Below, in pieces: positions 6,451 through 15,804 of a stretch of 64,000 nucleotides of DNA. Made by a program: the position numbers and the translations under genes. Source of the stretch: UBA6898 sp964463135. Lineage in GTDB: Bacteria > Nitrospirota > Thermodesulfovibrionia > Thermodesulfovibrionales > UBA6898. The notes beneath the pieces are model-generated. The model saw only the letters and a program-made list of their open reading frames with translations. It was not told the origin of the DNA and searched no databases. Numbering within the stretch: the stretch's first letter is position 1; each line of letters begins with the position of its first letter. The DNA is taken from positions 1 through 64,000 of the forward strand of contig CAYXBA010000019.1 in NCBI GenBank assembly GCA_964463135.1. Reading direction: 5' to 3'.

Positions 6451-7624
6451 TGTTCTCAGACGTTTCGCATCCGCGGTCTTCGTGGCTGCGGTCTTTATGC
6501 TGATCTTTTCTGCCGCCTCCTGCAGGAAAAAGGAAGGGTCAACGGCAAAGCCGCCGGTGCCGGTGACGGTCGGGACCGTGACCCAGAAGGCCATGCCGGT
6601 CCAGATCGCGGTGATCGGCAATGTGGAACCCTCATCCACTGCCGGGGTCAGGGCGCAGGTGGGCGGTACTCTGGTAAAGGTGCACTTCAAGGAAGGACAG
6701 GATGTGAAGAAGGGAGACCTTCTCTTTACCATAGATACGCGGCCGTATGAGGCGGCGCTCCGCCAGGCCGAGGCGAACCTCGCACGGAGCACGGCCCAGT
6801 TCGAAAACGCAAAGGCTGAGGAACGACGCTATGTGGAGCTGGTGAAGAAGGGATATGTCTCACAGACCCAGTACGAACAGGTGAGGACCAATGCTGTTGC
6901 CCTCGAGGCTACCGCTTTTGCTGACAGGGCCATGGTAGAAAATGCGAAGCTCAACCTCGGATACTGCTCGATCCGCTCACCGTTCACCGGCAGGACCGGC
7001 AGCCTCGCTGTGTATGAAGGAAACCTTATCAAGGCGAACGCTGATTCAGCGATGGTCACGATCAACCAGATACAGCCGGTCAATGTCAGTTTTGCGGTGC
7101 CGGAAAAATATCTGGGCGAGATAAAAAGCTATATGGCGCGGGGGCCGCTCAAGGTCGAGGCCTTTATTGCAAAGGGGGACACAAACCCTGCAGAGGGAAG
7201 GCTCGGCTTTATCGATAATGTCGTTGACACGGCAACAGGCACGATAAGGCTTAAAGGAGCATTTGATAATAAGGACCGCAGGCTCTGGCCCGGCCAGTTT
7301 GTGCATGTGGTGCTGACTTTGGCGGTCCAGGACAATGCGGTTATCGTGCCGACCGAGGCTGTGCAGATGGGACAGGCCGGGCAGTTCGTCTTCACGATCA
7401 GGGATGACCTTACTGCTGAAGTGAGGCCGGTTGTGGTGAACAGGACCGCAGGGAGAGAGACGGTCATCGAAAGCGGTCTCAAGCCCGGCGAACGGGTGGT
7501 GACCGACGGACAGCACAGGCTTATGCCCGGCGCGAAGGTGGAGATAAAGGGAGAGGCTGAGGCTGAGGTCAAGGGAAAGGCAGAGGATAGAGAAAAGGCA
7601 GAGGCAAAGGGAAAAGTGAAATGA
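6443..7624 (+). CDS. RND efflux periplasmic adaptor lipoprotein
   Basis: 393 residues. Signal peptide with a lipobox (SAASC, Cys about 27) indicates an inner-membrane-anchored periplasmic lipoprotein, as for AcrA. Order: first half of the barrel-sandwich (VRAQVGGTLVKVHFKEGQDVKKGD), alpha-hairpin (about 95-160), second lipoyl half (IRSPFTGRTG), beta-barrel and membrane-proximal domain to about 365. The last about 25 residues are a Glu/Lys/Ala repeat tail (EAEAEVKGKAEDREKAEAKGK), probably flexible. It links the pump encoded next, whose start overlaps this stop, to the TolC-like channel at 10798. Confidence 0.93.
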   Translation: MDNVLRRFASAVFVAAVFMLIFSAASCRKKEGSTAKPPVPVTVGTVTQKAMPVQIAVIGNVEPSSTAGVRAQVGGTLVKVHFKEGQDVKKGDLLFTIDTRPYEAALRQAEANLARSTAQFENAKAEERRYVELVKKGYVSQTQYEQVRTNAVALEATAFADRAMVENAKLNLGYCSIRSPFTGRTGSLAVYEGNLIKANADSAMVTINQIQPVNVSFAVPEKYLGEIKSYMARGPLKVEAFIAKGDTNPAEGRLGFIDNVVDTATGTIRLKGAFDNKDRRLWPGQFVHVVLTLAVQDNAVIVPTEAVQMGQAGQFVFTIRDDLTAEVRPVVVNRTAGRETVIESGLKPGERVVTDGQHRLMPGAKVEIKGEAEAEVKGKAEDREKAEAKGKVK

Positions 7625-10600
7625 ATATTTCCGAACTGTTCATAAAGCGTCCGGTCATGACCAGTCTGGTCATGCTGGCGGTTATGATCTTCGGTATCTT
7701 TGCGTATAAGGCGCTGCCGGTGAACGACCTGCCGAATATCGATTTCCCGACCATCCAGGTGAGGTCAGACCTGCCGGGAGCGAGCCCCGAGACCATGGCC
7801 AGCGCCGTGGCAACGCCCCTGGAGCGCCAGCTCTCGACCATTGCAGGCCTCGATGCCATGACCTCCACGAACGGCCAGGGTATCTCTGTCATTGTACTCA
7901 AGTTTGCCCTGGAGCGGGACATCGACGCTGCTGCGCAGGACGTGCAGGCCGCCATATCAAAGGCTGCGCGCCAGCTCCCCCAGGACATGCCGAGCCCGCC
8001 GTCCTATCAGAAAGTGAACCCGGCTGACCAGCCGGTGCTTTATCTGACCCTGAGTTCGCCGACCCTTCCGCTTTCCGAAGTGAACGAGTACGCAGACACG
8101 ATCATTGCGCCGCGCATCTCGATGATCAGCGGCGTTGCACAGGTGCAGGTCTACGGCTCCCAGAAGTACGCGGTCAGGGTCCGGCTCAGCCCGCTGGCTC
8201 TGGCGAACCGGAAGATCGGCATCGACGAGGTCTCAGCAGCACTGGCCCGCTCGAATGTGAACCTGCCGACAGGCGGACTGCAGGGTGAGCGGCAGGCCTT
8301 TACCATACAGGCGACCGGCCAGCTGTACAATGCCGAGGCGTTCAGGCCGATGATCGTTGCGTACCGGGGCGGTTCCCCGGTCAGGCTGCAGGATATCGCT
8401 ACCGTGTCAGACAGCGTTGAGAATGATAAGGTCGCTGCCTGGTTCAATACCAACGGCAGATCTACCCGCGCCATTGTGATGGCGATCCAGAGGCAGCCCG
8501 GCACCAATACCATTGCAGTGGTGGACAGCATCAAGGAGCAGATACCGAGCTTCCGGAGCCAGCTTCCCGGGGCTGTCGAGCTGAACACGCTCTTTGACCG
8601 TTCGGCATCGATCAGGGAGTCTGTTGCTGACGTCAAGTTCACCCTGCTGCTGACGATCGGCCTGGTTGTGATGGTGATCTTCCTCTTCCTGCGCAACCTT
8701 TCGGCAACGATCATACCGAGCCTTGCCCTGCCCCTGTCGATCGTCGGCACCTTTGCTGCCATGTACGGCTTCGGTTTTTCGGTGAACAACATCACCCTGA
8801 TGGCGCTCACCCTTTCGGTCGGATTTGTGGTGGACGATGCGATCGTCATGCTCGAAAACATTGTCCGGCATATGGAGCAGGGCGAATCTCCGCGGGATGC
8901 GGCCTTCAAAGGCTCACGGGAGATCGGCTTCACGATCATATCCATGACCATCTCGCTGGTGGCGGTCTTTATCCCGGTACTCTTCATGGCAGGCATGGTA
9001 GGCCGGATGCTCCACGAATTTGCGGTGACCATCACCGTGTCGATCCTTATCTCCGGGTTTGTCTCCCTGACCCTGACGCCCATGCTCTCGAGCCGTTTTC
9101 TCAAGCCGCACACCAACGAGCGCCACGGCAGGCTGTACAATGTCATGGAGCGGTTCTTCGAGAGCCTGCGCAGGCTGTATGAACGGACGCTCACGCGTGT
9201 GCTTCAGTACCGGCGTACGGTCATGCTCGTGACTGTTGTGATGACCGCCCTCACGGTCGTGCTTTTCAGGTTCATGTCGTGGGGTCTGTTCCCGCCTGAT
9301 GACATCGGCTCTATCCGTGCCACCACTGAAGGGGCACAGGGTGTATCTTTTGAGGAGATGAAGCGGCACCAGCAGCAGCTTGCTGATATCGTGCTGCAGG
9401 ACCCGAATGTGGAGGCGTTCATGTCGTCTGTCGGCGCTGTCGGTTCACGGGTCGGCTCAAACAGCGGCTCCATGTTCATGCGGCTCAAACCCCGTCATGA
9501 GCGCACGATGAGTGCCGACCAGATCATCCAGTCTCTCAGGCCCAAGGTGATGACCGTCCCCGGCGTCATGATGTACATGCAGAACCCGCCTGCCATCCAG
9601 CTCGATACCACCGCCTCCAAGCTCCAGTACCAGTTCGTGCTGCAGAGTCCGGACACCGCAGACCTGTACACGCGTGCAGCGGCCTTTGAGACGAAACTCC
9701 GCAGCCTGCCGATGCTTCAGGAAGTGACGAGCGACCTGCAGATAAAGAACCCGCAGGTCGATCTTGAGATCGACCGGGACCGGGCAGCTGCACTGGGCAT
9801 AACTGCCGAACAGATCGAGGAGTCGCTCTATTCAGCATATGGCGCCCGTCAGGTCTCTACCATCTACTCGCCGGTGAACCAGTACCGGGTGGTCATGGAG
9901 CTTGCGCCTGAGTATCAGATGGACCCTTCAGCCCTCGGCATGCTCTATGTCCGAGCAGACACGGGACAACTGGCGCCGCTCTCTTCTCTGGCGGCAATGA
10001 AGAAGGGGCTCGGCCCCCTGTCTGTCAACCATCTCGGTCAGATCACTGCGGTGACGATCTCCTTCAATCTTAAACCGGGCGCAGCGCTGGGTGATGCGGT
10101 GGCTGCGATCGAGAAAGAGGCAAAGGCCCTGCCGCCGTCCATCACCACAGGGTTTCAGGGTACTGCGCGCGTTTTCCAGGACTCGTTCAAAGGGCTGATC
10201 CTTCTTCTGGTCCTTTCGATCGTGGTGATCTATATTGTCCTCGGCATACTCTATGAGAGCTATATCCATCCGCTTACCATTCTTTCCGGTCTGCCGTCTG
10301 CAGGTTTCGGTGCGCTCATCACCCTGCTGATCTTCGGCAAGGACCTGAACCTCTATGCCCTGGTCGGCATCATCATGCTGGTCGGCATCGTAAAGAAGAA
10401 CGCGATCATGATGATCGATTTTGCGCTCGATGCACAGCGGCGAGAAGGGCTTAAGCCGCTTGATGCCATCTATCAGGGCGCCATAGTCCGTTTCCGGCCG
10501 ATCATGATGACCACCATGGCAGCGCTGATGGGCACGCTCCCGATCGCGATCGGGTTCGGCGCAGGCGCAGATTCCCGCCGCTCTCTCGGCCTTGCGGTCA

Positions 10601-10743
10601 TCGGCGGACTGCTGGTCTCGCAGCTCCTGACCCTGTACATCACGCCGGTCGTCTATTACTATATGGACAGGATGCAGGAATGGGTAAAAGAGCGCTTTGG
10701 CATCGGTCTGAGCAGGCAGAAACAGGGCAACAGCGAGGCCTGA
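7621..10743 (+). CDS. RND-family efflux pump (HAE1/AcrB-MdtBC type)
   Basis: 1040 residues, full length for the family. An N-terminal TM (about 12-30) is followed by the first periplasmic domain; TM2-7 include GFVVDDAIVMLENI with the two proton-relay Asp of TM4. The second periplasmic domain is followed by TM8-12, with the relay Lys in GIVKKNAIMMIDFAL. The sequence QLPQDMPSPPSYQKVNPAD resembles the MdtB/MdtC branch, though only one pump gene is present, so a homotrimer is expected. It exports drugs or lipophilic compounds using the proton gradient. Start overlaps the adaptor stop by four bases. Confidence 0.95.
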   Translation: MNISELFIKRPVMTSLVMLAVMIFGIFAYKALPVNDLPNIDFPTIQVRSDLPGASPETMASAVATPLERQLSTIAGLDAMTSTNGQGISVIVLKFALERDIDAAAQDVQAAISKAARQLPQDMPSPPSYQKVNPADQPVLYLTLSSPTLPLSEVNEYADTIIAPRISMISGVAQVQVYGSQKYAVRVRLSPLALANRKIGIDEVSAALARSNVNLPTGGLQGERQAFTIQATGQLYNAEAFRPMIVAYRGGSPVRLQDIATVSDSVENDKVAAWFNTNGRSTRAIVMAIQRQPGTNTIAVVDSIKEQIPSFRSQLPGAVELNTLFDRSASIRESVADVKFTLLLTIGLVVMVIFLFLRNLSATIIPSLALPLSIVGTFAAMYGFGFSVNNITLMALTLSVGFVVDDAIVMLENIVRHMEQGESPRDAAFKGSREIGFTIISMTISLVAVFIPVLFMAGMVGRMLHEFAVTITVSILISGFVSLTLTPMLSSRFLKPHTNERHGRLYNVMERFFESLRRLYERTLTRVLQYRRTVMLVTVVMTALTVVLFRFMSWGLFPPDDIGSIRATTEGAQGVSFEEMKRHQQQLADIVLQDPNVEAFMSSVGAVGSRVGSNSGSMFMRLKPRHERTMSADQIIQSLRPKVMTVPGVMMYMQNPPAIQLDTTASKLQYQFVLQSPDTADLYTRAAAFETKLRSLPMLQEVTSDLQIKNPQVDLEIDRDRAAALGITAEQIEESLYSAYGARQVSTIYSPVNQYRVVMELAPEYQMDPSALGMLYVRADTGQLAPLSSLAAMKKGLGPLSVNHLGQITAVTISFNLKPGAALGDAVAAIEKEAKALPPSITTGFQGTARVFQDSFKGLILLLVLSIVVIYIVLGILYESYIHPLTILSGLPSAGFGALITLLIFGKDLNLYALVGIIMLVGIVKKNAIMMIDFALDAQRREGLKPLDAIYQGAIVRFRPIMMTTMAALMGTLPIAIGFGAGADSRRSLGLAVIGGLLVSQLLTLYITPVVYYYMDRMQEWVKERFGIGLSRQKQGNSEA

Positions 10744-10797
10744 CCGAAGGTGTATAATGGATATACGAAACTGGCAGATAATCCGGAGGAAAGATAT

Positions 10798-12105
10798 ATG
10801 AAAAAAATAGTTCTTGTGATAGTGATGCTGGCTGCAGCATGCATACCTGCCGCAGCGGAAGAGGAGTTGGTCCGGAAGGGTGAACTGCTCACGCTTGAGC
10901 GTGCTGTCGGCATAGCGCTGAAGATGCACCCGAACGTGCTTGCAGGCCAGGGCGCGGTATTTGTCAGTGAGGCGAAGAAGGGACAGGCCCAGGCAGGGTA
11001 CTGGCCGGCCATCGATGCAACCGTAGGGTATTCGCGGTTCAGACCATCGGTCAATCTCTCCGGCGGGGCCACGGGGAACACAGCATTCAGGACCTCACAC
11101 TCTTTTGATCAGTATTCTGCCGATGGCTCTGTCAAACAGACCCTTTTCGATTTCGGCAAGACCGGGACGAATGTGAATATACAGAAAAAGAACATTGAGG
11201 CATCGAAGGCTGACCTCGAGAATACGGAAGAGCAGGTGATCCTGAATGTGAAGCAGGCGTACTACAATCTTCTGAGGGCAAAAAGGACCCGCGATGTTGC
11301 TGTGGAGACGGTGAAGCAGTTCGAACAGCATCTCGACCAGGCAAAGGCCTTTTATGAGGTAGGCACAAAGCCGAAGTTCGACGTGACCAAGGCAGAGGTT
11401 GACCTGAGCAATGCAAAGCTGAACCTTATCTCAGCAGAGAACAGCGTCCGCCTGGCCATGGTATCGCTGAACAATGCCATGGGACTTCCCGATGCACCCG
11501 AGTATCTGATCGAGGACAATCTTTCGTTTGCAAAATATGTGGTCGGGCTGGAGGATGCAGTGAAGAAGGCCTATGAGAACAGGCCTGAGGTGAAGGCGCT
11601 TACCGCGCGCCGGATCGCTGCTGAAAAGTCTGTGTATCTGGCGCAGACCGGTTATTTCCCGATGCTGACCGGCAATGCCGGCTGGACCTGGGCAGGCGAG
11701 AAGCTGAATGTGCGGGATGGAGGCTGGAATGCCGGTGTGGCCCTGTCTATCCCGATCTTCAGCGGATTCCTGACAAAGAACCAGGTCTCGGAGGCAAAGG
11801 CAAATCTGAGCATACTGAAGGCAAATGAGGAGGCGCTGCGCCAGAATGTGCTGCTTGAGGTGCAGCAGAACTATCTCAACCTGAACGAGTCGGAAGAGCG
11901 GATCGCAACTGCAGAGATCGCGGTGCGCCAGGCAAAAGAGAACCACGAGATCGCCAGCGGCAGGTACGCGGCAGGCGTCGGAAACCCTATTGAGGTGACG
12001 GATGCCGAAGTGGGCCTCAGCAATGCAAAGGCAGCGCATATACAGGCTCTGTATGACTATAAAATCACGGCTGCAAGCCTGGAAAAAGCCATGGGCATCA
12101 GGTAA
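10798..12105 (+). CDS. TolC-family outer-membrane efflux channel
   Basis: About 435 residues. The ATG at 10798 follows GGAGGA with good spacing, and a Sec signal peptide (KKIVLVIVMLAAACIPAAA) precedes the mature protein. The two-fold internal repeat of TolC proteins is visible: LTLERAVGIALKMHPNV starts repeat 1 and LEDAVKKAYENRPEVKAL starts repeat 2. Each is followed by long Ala/Gln-rich helices (NEEALRQNVLLEVQQNYLNL). It ends with YDYKITAASLEKAMGI, typical of the family. It completes the tripartite pump and is the last gene of the operon. Confidence 0.93.
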   Translation: MKKIVLVIVMLAAACIPAAAEEELVRKGELLTLERAVGIALKMHPNVLAGQGAVFVSEAKKGQAQAGYWPAIDATVGYSRFRPSVNLSGGATGNTAFRTSHSFDQYSADGSVKQTLFDFGKTGTNVNIQKKNIEASKADLENTEEQVILNVKQAYYNLLRAKRTRDVAVETVKQFEQHLDQAKAFYEVGTKPKFDVTKAEVDLSNAKLNLISAENSVRLAMVSLNNAMGLPDAPEYLIEDNLSFAKYVVGLEDAVKKAYENRPEVKALTARRIAAEKSVYLAQTGYFPMLTGNAGWTWAGEKLNVRDGGWNAGVALSIPIFSGFLTKNQVSEAKANLSILKANEEALRQNVLLEVQQNYLNLNESEERIATAEIAVRQAKENHEIASGRYAAGVGNPIEVTDAEVGLSNAKAAHIQALYDYKITAASLEKAMGIR

Positions 12106-12360
12106 TAGCTGTTGTTGCATATGGGAAGGCCAGTCCCCAAAGCCTTTCAAGGCAATATGATCTTAGAAGGGGCCTGCTGCCTTGTGAGCAGGACTATATT
12201 GAAAATAGTTTTGTGATTTATCATGGAAACGGGGCCGAAGCGGCCATTACGGTATTGCTGCGAAAGGCTTTGCTGCCCGTCCTCCCCGTATACCTATGAA
12301 CATTTGTGAAACTACTAAGGTAAACGCTGATTCTGAAAAAAACTTAATAATTAATTCATA
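12106..12360. other. intergenic stretch after the efflux operon
   Basis: No ORF with ribosome site is apparent. Two small hairpins occur: GCCTT/AAGGC near 12142 and CCTGCT (12173-12178) with AGCAGG (12187-12192). Neither is followed by a T-run, so a classical terminator for the efflux operon is not evident here. The stretch becomes AT-rich towards the promoter of the candidate small RNA. Confidence 0.5.
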
Positions 12361-12462
12361 TTGACTTCATTATTCCGGGATATGATAGTTACAAGGGAAA
12401 AAACCCCCTTAGCAAAACCCCTCCTAAGGTAGCCGGTCCCCCACCGGCTACCACATTTTTTT
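12361..12462 (+). ncRNA. candidate small RNA with C-rich loops
   Basis: A promoter-like pair (TTGACT at 12361, 17 bp, GATAGT at 12384-12389) would start transcription near 12396. The transcript of about 67 nt folds as a hairpin CCTTAG (12407-12412)/CTAAGG (12424-12429) with an 11-base loop containing CCCCTC. It then enters a perfect 10-bp GC-rich stem with a CCCCC loop and seven Ts. C-rich exposed loops ending in a strong terminator resemble bacterial sRNAs that pair with ribosome-binding sites. No coding potential is seen. The alternative is only a terminator with spacer for the upstream operon. Confidence 0.4.
12428..12462 (+). terminator. rho-independent terminator
   Basis: Perfect stem GGTAGCCGGT (12428-12437) / ACCGGCTACC (12443-12452) with loop CCCCC, followed by ACATTTTTTT. 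This is a strong intrinsic terminator for rightward transcription, insulating the pilT-like gene. Confidence 0.85.
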
Positions 12463-12601
12463 CTCTTTTCCCGGCTGTTGCACGTAATGGTCCGACCGTT
12501 TACCCTCTTTGCGTAAAAAAGGTCAGTTTTGCCCGCCTAAATGGTAAAATAGGCCCTGGAGCATATCGGTCGCTAAATCTTTAATTTTCAGGAAGGTAAT
12601 C

Positions 12602-13705
12602 GTGGATAAGCTTATCGTTCTTTTTCAGAAAGTTCTGCAGAAGGCAAAGGAGATGAACGTTTCGGACGTTCACCTGAGCGTGGGGTCGCCGTGGAAGTTC
12701 AGACAGCACGGACATGTGGCTGCGGTAAAATCGCTCGAACCGCTGAAAATGGCGGAGGCCAATGCGATCGTCCATCATATCATCGAGCAGACGCGCACAG
12801 TCCTTCCTGAGGAGATCGAGAAATTTGCGCAGACGCTGCAGGACTTCGACTGCTCTTACTCCCTTGCCGGCATCTGCAGGTTCAGGGTGAATATCTGCCG
12901 CCAGAGGGGCTCGTTTGCCATTGTTCTCAGAATCGTGCCCTACGACATCCCGACTGTCGATGCGCTCGGCCTGCCTGAAGTGATCAAGTCCCTGGCCATG
13001 GAGGAGCGGGGGCTTATCCTGGTCACTGGGATCACCGGAAGCGGCAAGTCAACGACCATGGCATCCATGATCAACCTCGTGAACAATTCGAAGCCCAGCA
13101 AGATCGTTACGATCGAGGACCCGATAGAATACCTGCATAATGAGATCAAGTCCTCTGTTATCCAGCGTGAGATCGGCTCTGACACCGAGAGCTTTGCCAA
13201 GGCCCTGCGTGCGGCCCTGCGGCAGGACCCCGACATCATCATGGTCGGTGAGATGCGGGACCGGACCACGATCGATATCGCCCTGAAGGCTGCAGAGACC
13301 GGGCATCTGGTCATGTCCACGCTCCATACGGTGGATGCGCCGAAGACCATACAGAGGATCATCAGCGCCTTTGACCTTTCCGAACAGCTTACCATCAGGA
13401 AACGTCTTTCCGAGGCCTTGACCGCGATCGTATCGCAGCGGCTCATCAGGAAAAAGGACAATGCAGGCCGTGTCGCGGTCATCGAGGTGATGCGCAACAC
13501 GCTCAGCATCGCCGACTGCATCGAGAACCCGGAAAAGATGGGAAACATACGCGACTATATCTCTACCGGCAAGGACCAGTACGGCATGCAGACCTTTGAC
13601 CAGCATCTCATGGACCTCTACAATCAGGGCGTCATCACGTTTGAGGTGGCGAAGGCTGCCGCGACCAGCCCCGGTGATTTTGAGCTGAGCGTGAATATCC
13701 ACTGA
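12602..13705 (+). CDS. type IV pilus retraction ATPase, PilT/PilU type
   Basis: 367 residues of the secretion-ATPase superfamily: N-terminal PAS-like domain (VSDVHLSVGSPWKFRQHG), Walker A GITGSGKST (about 141-149), Asp box ITIEDPIEYLH-like segment, Walker B DPDIIMVGEMRD, His box STLHTVDAPKTI. The C-terminus (GMQTFDQHLMDLYNQGVITFEVA) resembles PilU or PilT2 more than classical PilT, whose AIRNLIRE motif is replaced by NIRDYIS. It powers pilus disassembly or twitching. GTG start follows AGGAAGG. It stands alone, without pilus structural genes nearby, but could be the output device for the chemosensory system further right (inference). Confidence 0.9.
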   Translation: MDKLIVLFQKVLQKAKEMNVSDVHLSVGSPWKFRQHGHVAAVKSLEPLKMAEANAIVHHIIEQTRTVLPEEIEKFAQTLQDFDCSYSLAGICRFRVNICRQRGSFAIVLRIVPYDIPTVDALGLPEVIKSLAMEERGLILVTGITGSGKSTTMASMINLVNNSKPSKIVTIEDPIEYLHNEIKSSVIQREIGSDTESFAKALRAALRQDPDIIMVGEMRDRTTIDIALKAAETGHLVMSTLHTVDAPKTIQRIISAFDLSEQLTIRKRLSEALTAIVSQRLIRKKDNAGRVAVIEVMRNTLSIADCIENPEKMGNIRDYISTGKDQYGMQTFDQHLMDLYNQGVITFEVAKAAATSPGDFELSVNIH

Positions 13706-13807
13706 TCAGCGCTGTACGTGCTGCAGCCCGGCTCTCTCGTCCGTAACCATTGATCTGCTGCACGTGTTACATTAATACGTACTGATTCCAGACTGTCCGG
13801 AGGTATG

Positions 13808-14971
13808 ATGAAAAAGATCATTGCGGCCCTTGTTATTATCGCAGTGCTGGCAGTTGCCGGATTTTTTTGGCGCAACAGCAAGGGCAACGATCTGAAATTC
13901 AGGACCGAGAAGGTGGTAAGGGGTGATATAACCTCTGCGGTGTCGGCCTCCGGCACCGTGAATGCGGTCACTACCGTCCTCGTCGGCACACAGGTCTCCG
14001 GTACGGTAAAGGAGATCTTTGTTGATTTTAATTCTGCAGTAAAAAAGAACCAGGCCATAGCGCAGATAGATCCTGCCACCTTCGAGGCCCAGGTCGATCA
14101 GGCAAGGGCAGGGCTCCTGCTTGCAAAGGCGAACCTCGAAAAATCCGAGGCGTCGCTTGCAGACTCCCAAAGATCCATGAACAGGTCCAAAGAGCTTTTC
14201 TCGAAAAATCTTATTGCCAGAAGCGACCTCGATACTGCAGAAACGAACTTTCTTGCGGCCAGGGCACAGGTGACTGCTTCAAAAGCGCAGGTTGCCCAGG
14301 CGGAGGCAGCGCTCAGGACCGCAGAGACGAACATGCGGTACACAAGGATCGTCTCGCCGGTCGACGGCATTGTGGTCTCGCGGAATGTGGATGTGGGCCA
14401 GACGGTTGCAGCGAGTTTCCAGACGCCCACGCTCTTTACTATTGCCCAGGACCTCACCAAGATGCAGATAGATACGAATGTTGATGAAGCCGACATCGGT
14501 AAGGTCAGCACAGGTATGGATGCTGATTTTACGGTCGATGCGTATCCTGAGACAACGTTCAGGGGGAAGGTCTTTCAGGTGCGGAACGCGCCAATATCGG
14601 TCCAGAACGTGGTCACCTATGATGTGGTGATCCAGGTGGCCAATCCTGACCTCAGGCTCAAGCCAGGTATGACCGCGAATGTTTCGATCATTATCTCTAC
14701 GCATGGCAATGTGCTGAAGCTGCCGAAGGCAGCGCTGCGCTTCAGCCCTGGCACGCCCGATAAGACCCGTCCTGCTGCAAGGCAGCAGAAAGGGCCGGGC
14801 GTCTGGATATTGGAGAATAATACGCCAAAACGCATCACCGTCAGTACCGGGATCAGCGACGGCATGCACAGCGAACTTCTTTCGGGCGACCTTAAAGAAG
14901 GCCAGGAGGTCATTGTAGAATCTATCGGCAAGGCTAACGATAAGCCTGCAGCCGCCCCGAAAATGTTCTGA
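13808..14971 (+). CDS. MacA-like periplasmic adaptor (HlyD family)
   Basis: About 387 residues. N-terminal signal anchor (KKIIAALVIIAVLAVAGFFW), then barrel-sandwich half VSASGTVNAVTTVLVGTQVSGTV, alpha-hairpin (about 85-170), second half YTRIVSPVDGIVVSRNVDVGQTV, beta-barrel, and a membrane-proximal domain with GVWILEN. This is the MacA layout of adaptors that pair with ABC transporters. Of two adjacent ATGs I prefer the second, because GGAGG ends only one base before the first. Followed after one base by the ATPase gene and then the permease, it forms a MacAB-like operon. Confidence 0.9.
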   Translation: MKKIIAALVIIAVLAVAGFFWRNSKGNDLKFRTEKVVRGDITSAVSASGTVNAVTTVLVGTQVSGTVKEIFVDFNSAVKKNQAIAQIDPATFEAQVDQARAGLLLAKANLEKSEASLADSQRSMNRSKELFSKNLIARSDLDTAETNFLAARAQVTASKAQVAQAEAALRTAETNMRYTRIVSPVDGIVVSRNVDVGQTVAASFQTPTLFTIAQDLTKMQIDTNVDEADIGKVSTGMDADFTVDAYPETTFRGKVFQVRNAPISVQNVVTYDVVIQVANPDLRLKPGMTANVSIIISTHGNVLKLPKAALRFSPGTPDKTRPAARQQKGPGVWILENNTPKRITVSTGISDGMHSELLSGDLKEGQEVIVESIGKANDKPAAAPKMF

Positions 14972-14972
14972 T

Positions 14973-15659
14973 ATGAGCCTGGTCGAGGCGCAGGGCATCA
15001 GCAAGACATACACCTTCGGCGAGGTGGAGGTGAGGGCGCTCTGTCCTACGAACCTGACCATCGAGAAGGGAGAATTCATTGCGGTCATGGGCCCTTCGGG
15101 ATCCGGCAAATCAACGCTTATGAACATCCTCGGCTGTCTGGACAAGCCGACGGCCGGGAAATATCTGCTGAGCGGCGTTGATGTGGGCGGCTTAAGCAGG
15201 GACGAGCGGGCCGAGATACGGAACAGGACGATCGGCTTTGTCTTCCAGGGTTTCAACCTGCTTTCGCGGACAGCAGCAATAGAAAATGTTGAACTGCCGC
15301 TTCTCTATGGCAGCGTCTCTGCCGGGGAACGGCGGGATCGGGCCATGGCAGCGCTCGGCAAGGTCGGGCTTGCAGGACGGGAGCACCATCATCCCAATCA
15401 GCTCTCCGGCGGTCAGCAGCAGCGTGTTGCGATTGCCCGGGCCCTGGTGAACAATGCGCCGATCATCTTTGCTGATGAGCCGACCGGAAACCTCGATACC
15501 AGGACCAGTGCCGAGATCATGGACCTGTTCGTGCAGCTGAACACAGAGGCGAATATTACGGTCATGCTGGTGACGCATGAGCCTGATATTGCCGAGTACA
15601 GCAAGCGCATAATCCGCTTCCTGGACGGCTGCATTGTGAGCGATGAGGTAAGGAAATGA
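14973..15659 (+). CDS. ABC transporter ATP-binding protein, MacB/LolD type
   Basis: 228 residues with Walker A GPSGSGKST (about 38-46), Q-loop FQGFNLL, signature LSGGQQQRVAIARAL, Walker B IIFADEPTGNLD and the switch His in VTHEPDIA. The family supplies energy to FtsX/MacB-type permeases that act on periplasmic or membrane substrates rather than transporting across the inner membrane. It is placed between the adaptor (one-base gap) and the permease gene. Unlike E. coli MacB, where ATPase and permease are fused, they are separate here. Confidence 0.93.
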   Translation: MSLVEAQGISKTYTFGEVEVRALCPTNLTIEKGEFIAVMGPSGSGKSTLMNILGCLDKPTAGKYLLSGVDVGGLSRDERAEIRNRTIGFVFQGFNLLSRTAAIENVELPLLYGSVSAGERRDRAMAALGKVGLAGREHHHPNQLSGGQQQRVAIARALVNNAPIIFADEPTGNLDTRTSAEIMDLFVQLNTEANITVMLVTHEPDIAEYSKRIIRFLDGCIVSDEVRK

Positions 15660-15804
15660 CTTGCGGATCAGCCATCAGCCTTCAGTGGTCAGCTTTGAGC
15701 AGAGAAGGCACAAAAAAGAATGTCCCGGACGCGTGCGAGTGTATAGGCTGTTTGGATTGTTTTTTTACTGAGAGCTTATCGCTGACTGCTGAGCGCTTAC
15801 AGAC

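Noticed and set aside
8151..9194. 347-codon minus-strand frame inside the RND pump gene
   Set aside because: Antisense shadow of a high-GC coding region; Ser/Arg/Met-rich, no ribosome site, while the plus strand encodes a complete pump.
12463..12601. c-di-GMP or other riboswitch before the pilT-like gene
   Set aside because: No recognisable aptamer core or competing terminator was found in the leader.
15660..15804. CRISPR-like or tandem repeat before the MacB-type permease
   Set aside because: Only degenerate TCAGC/GCTGA words without regular spacing or spacers.
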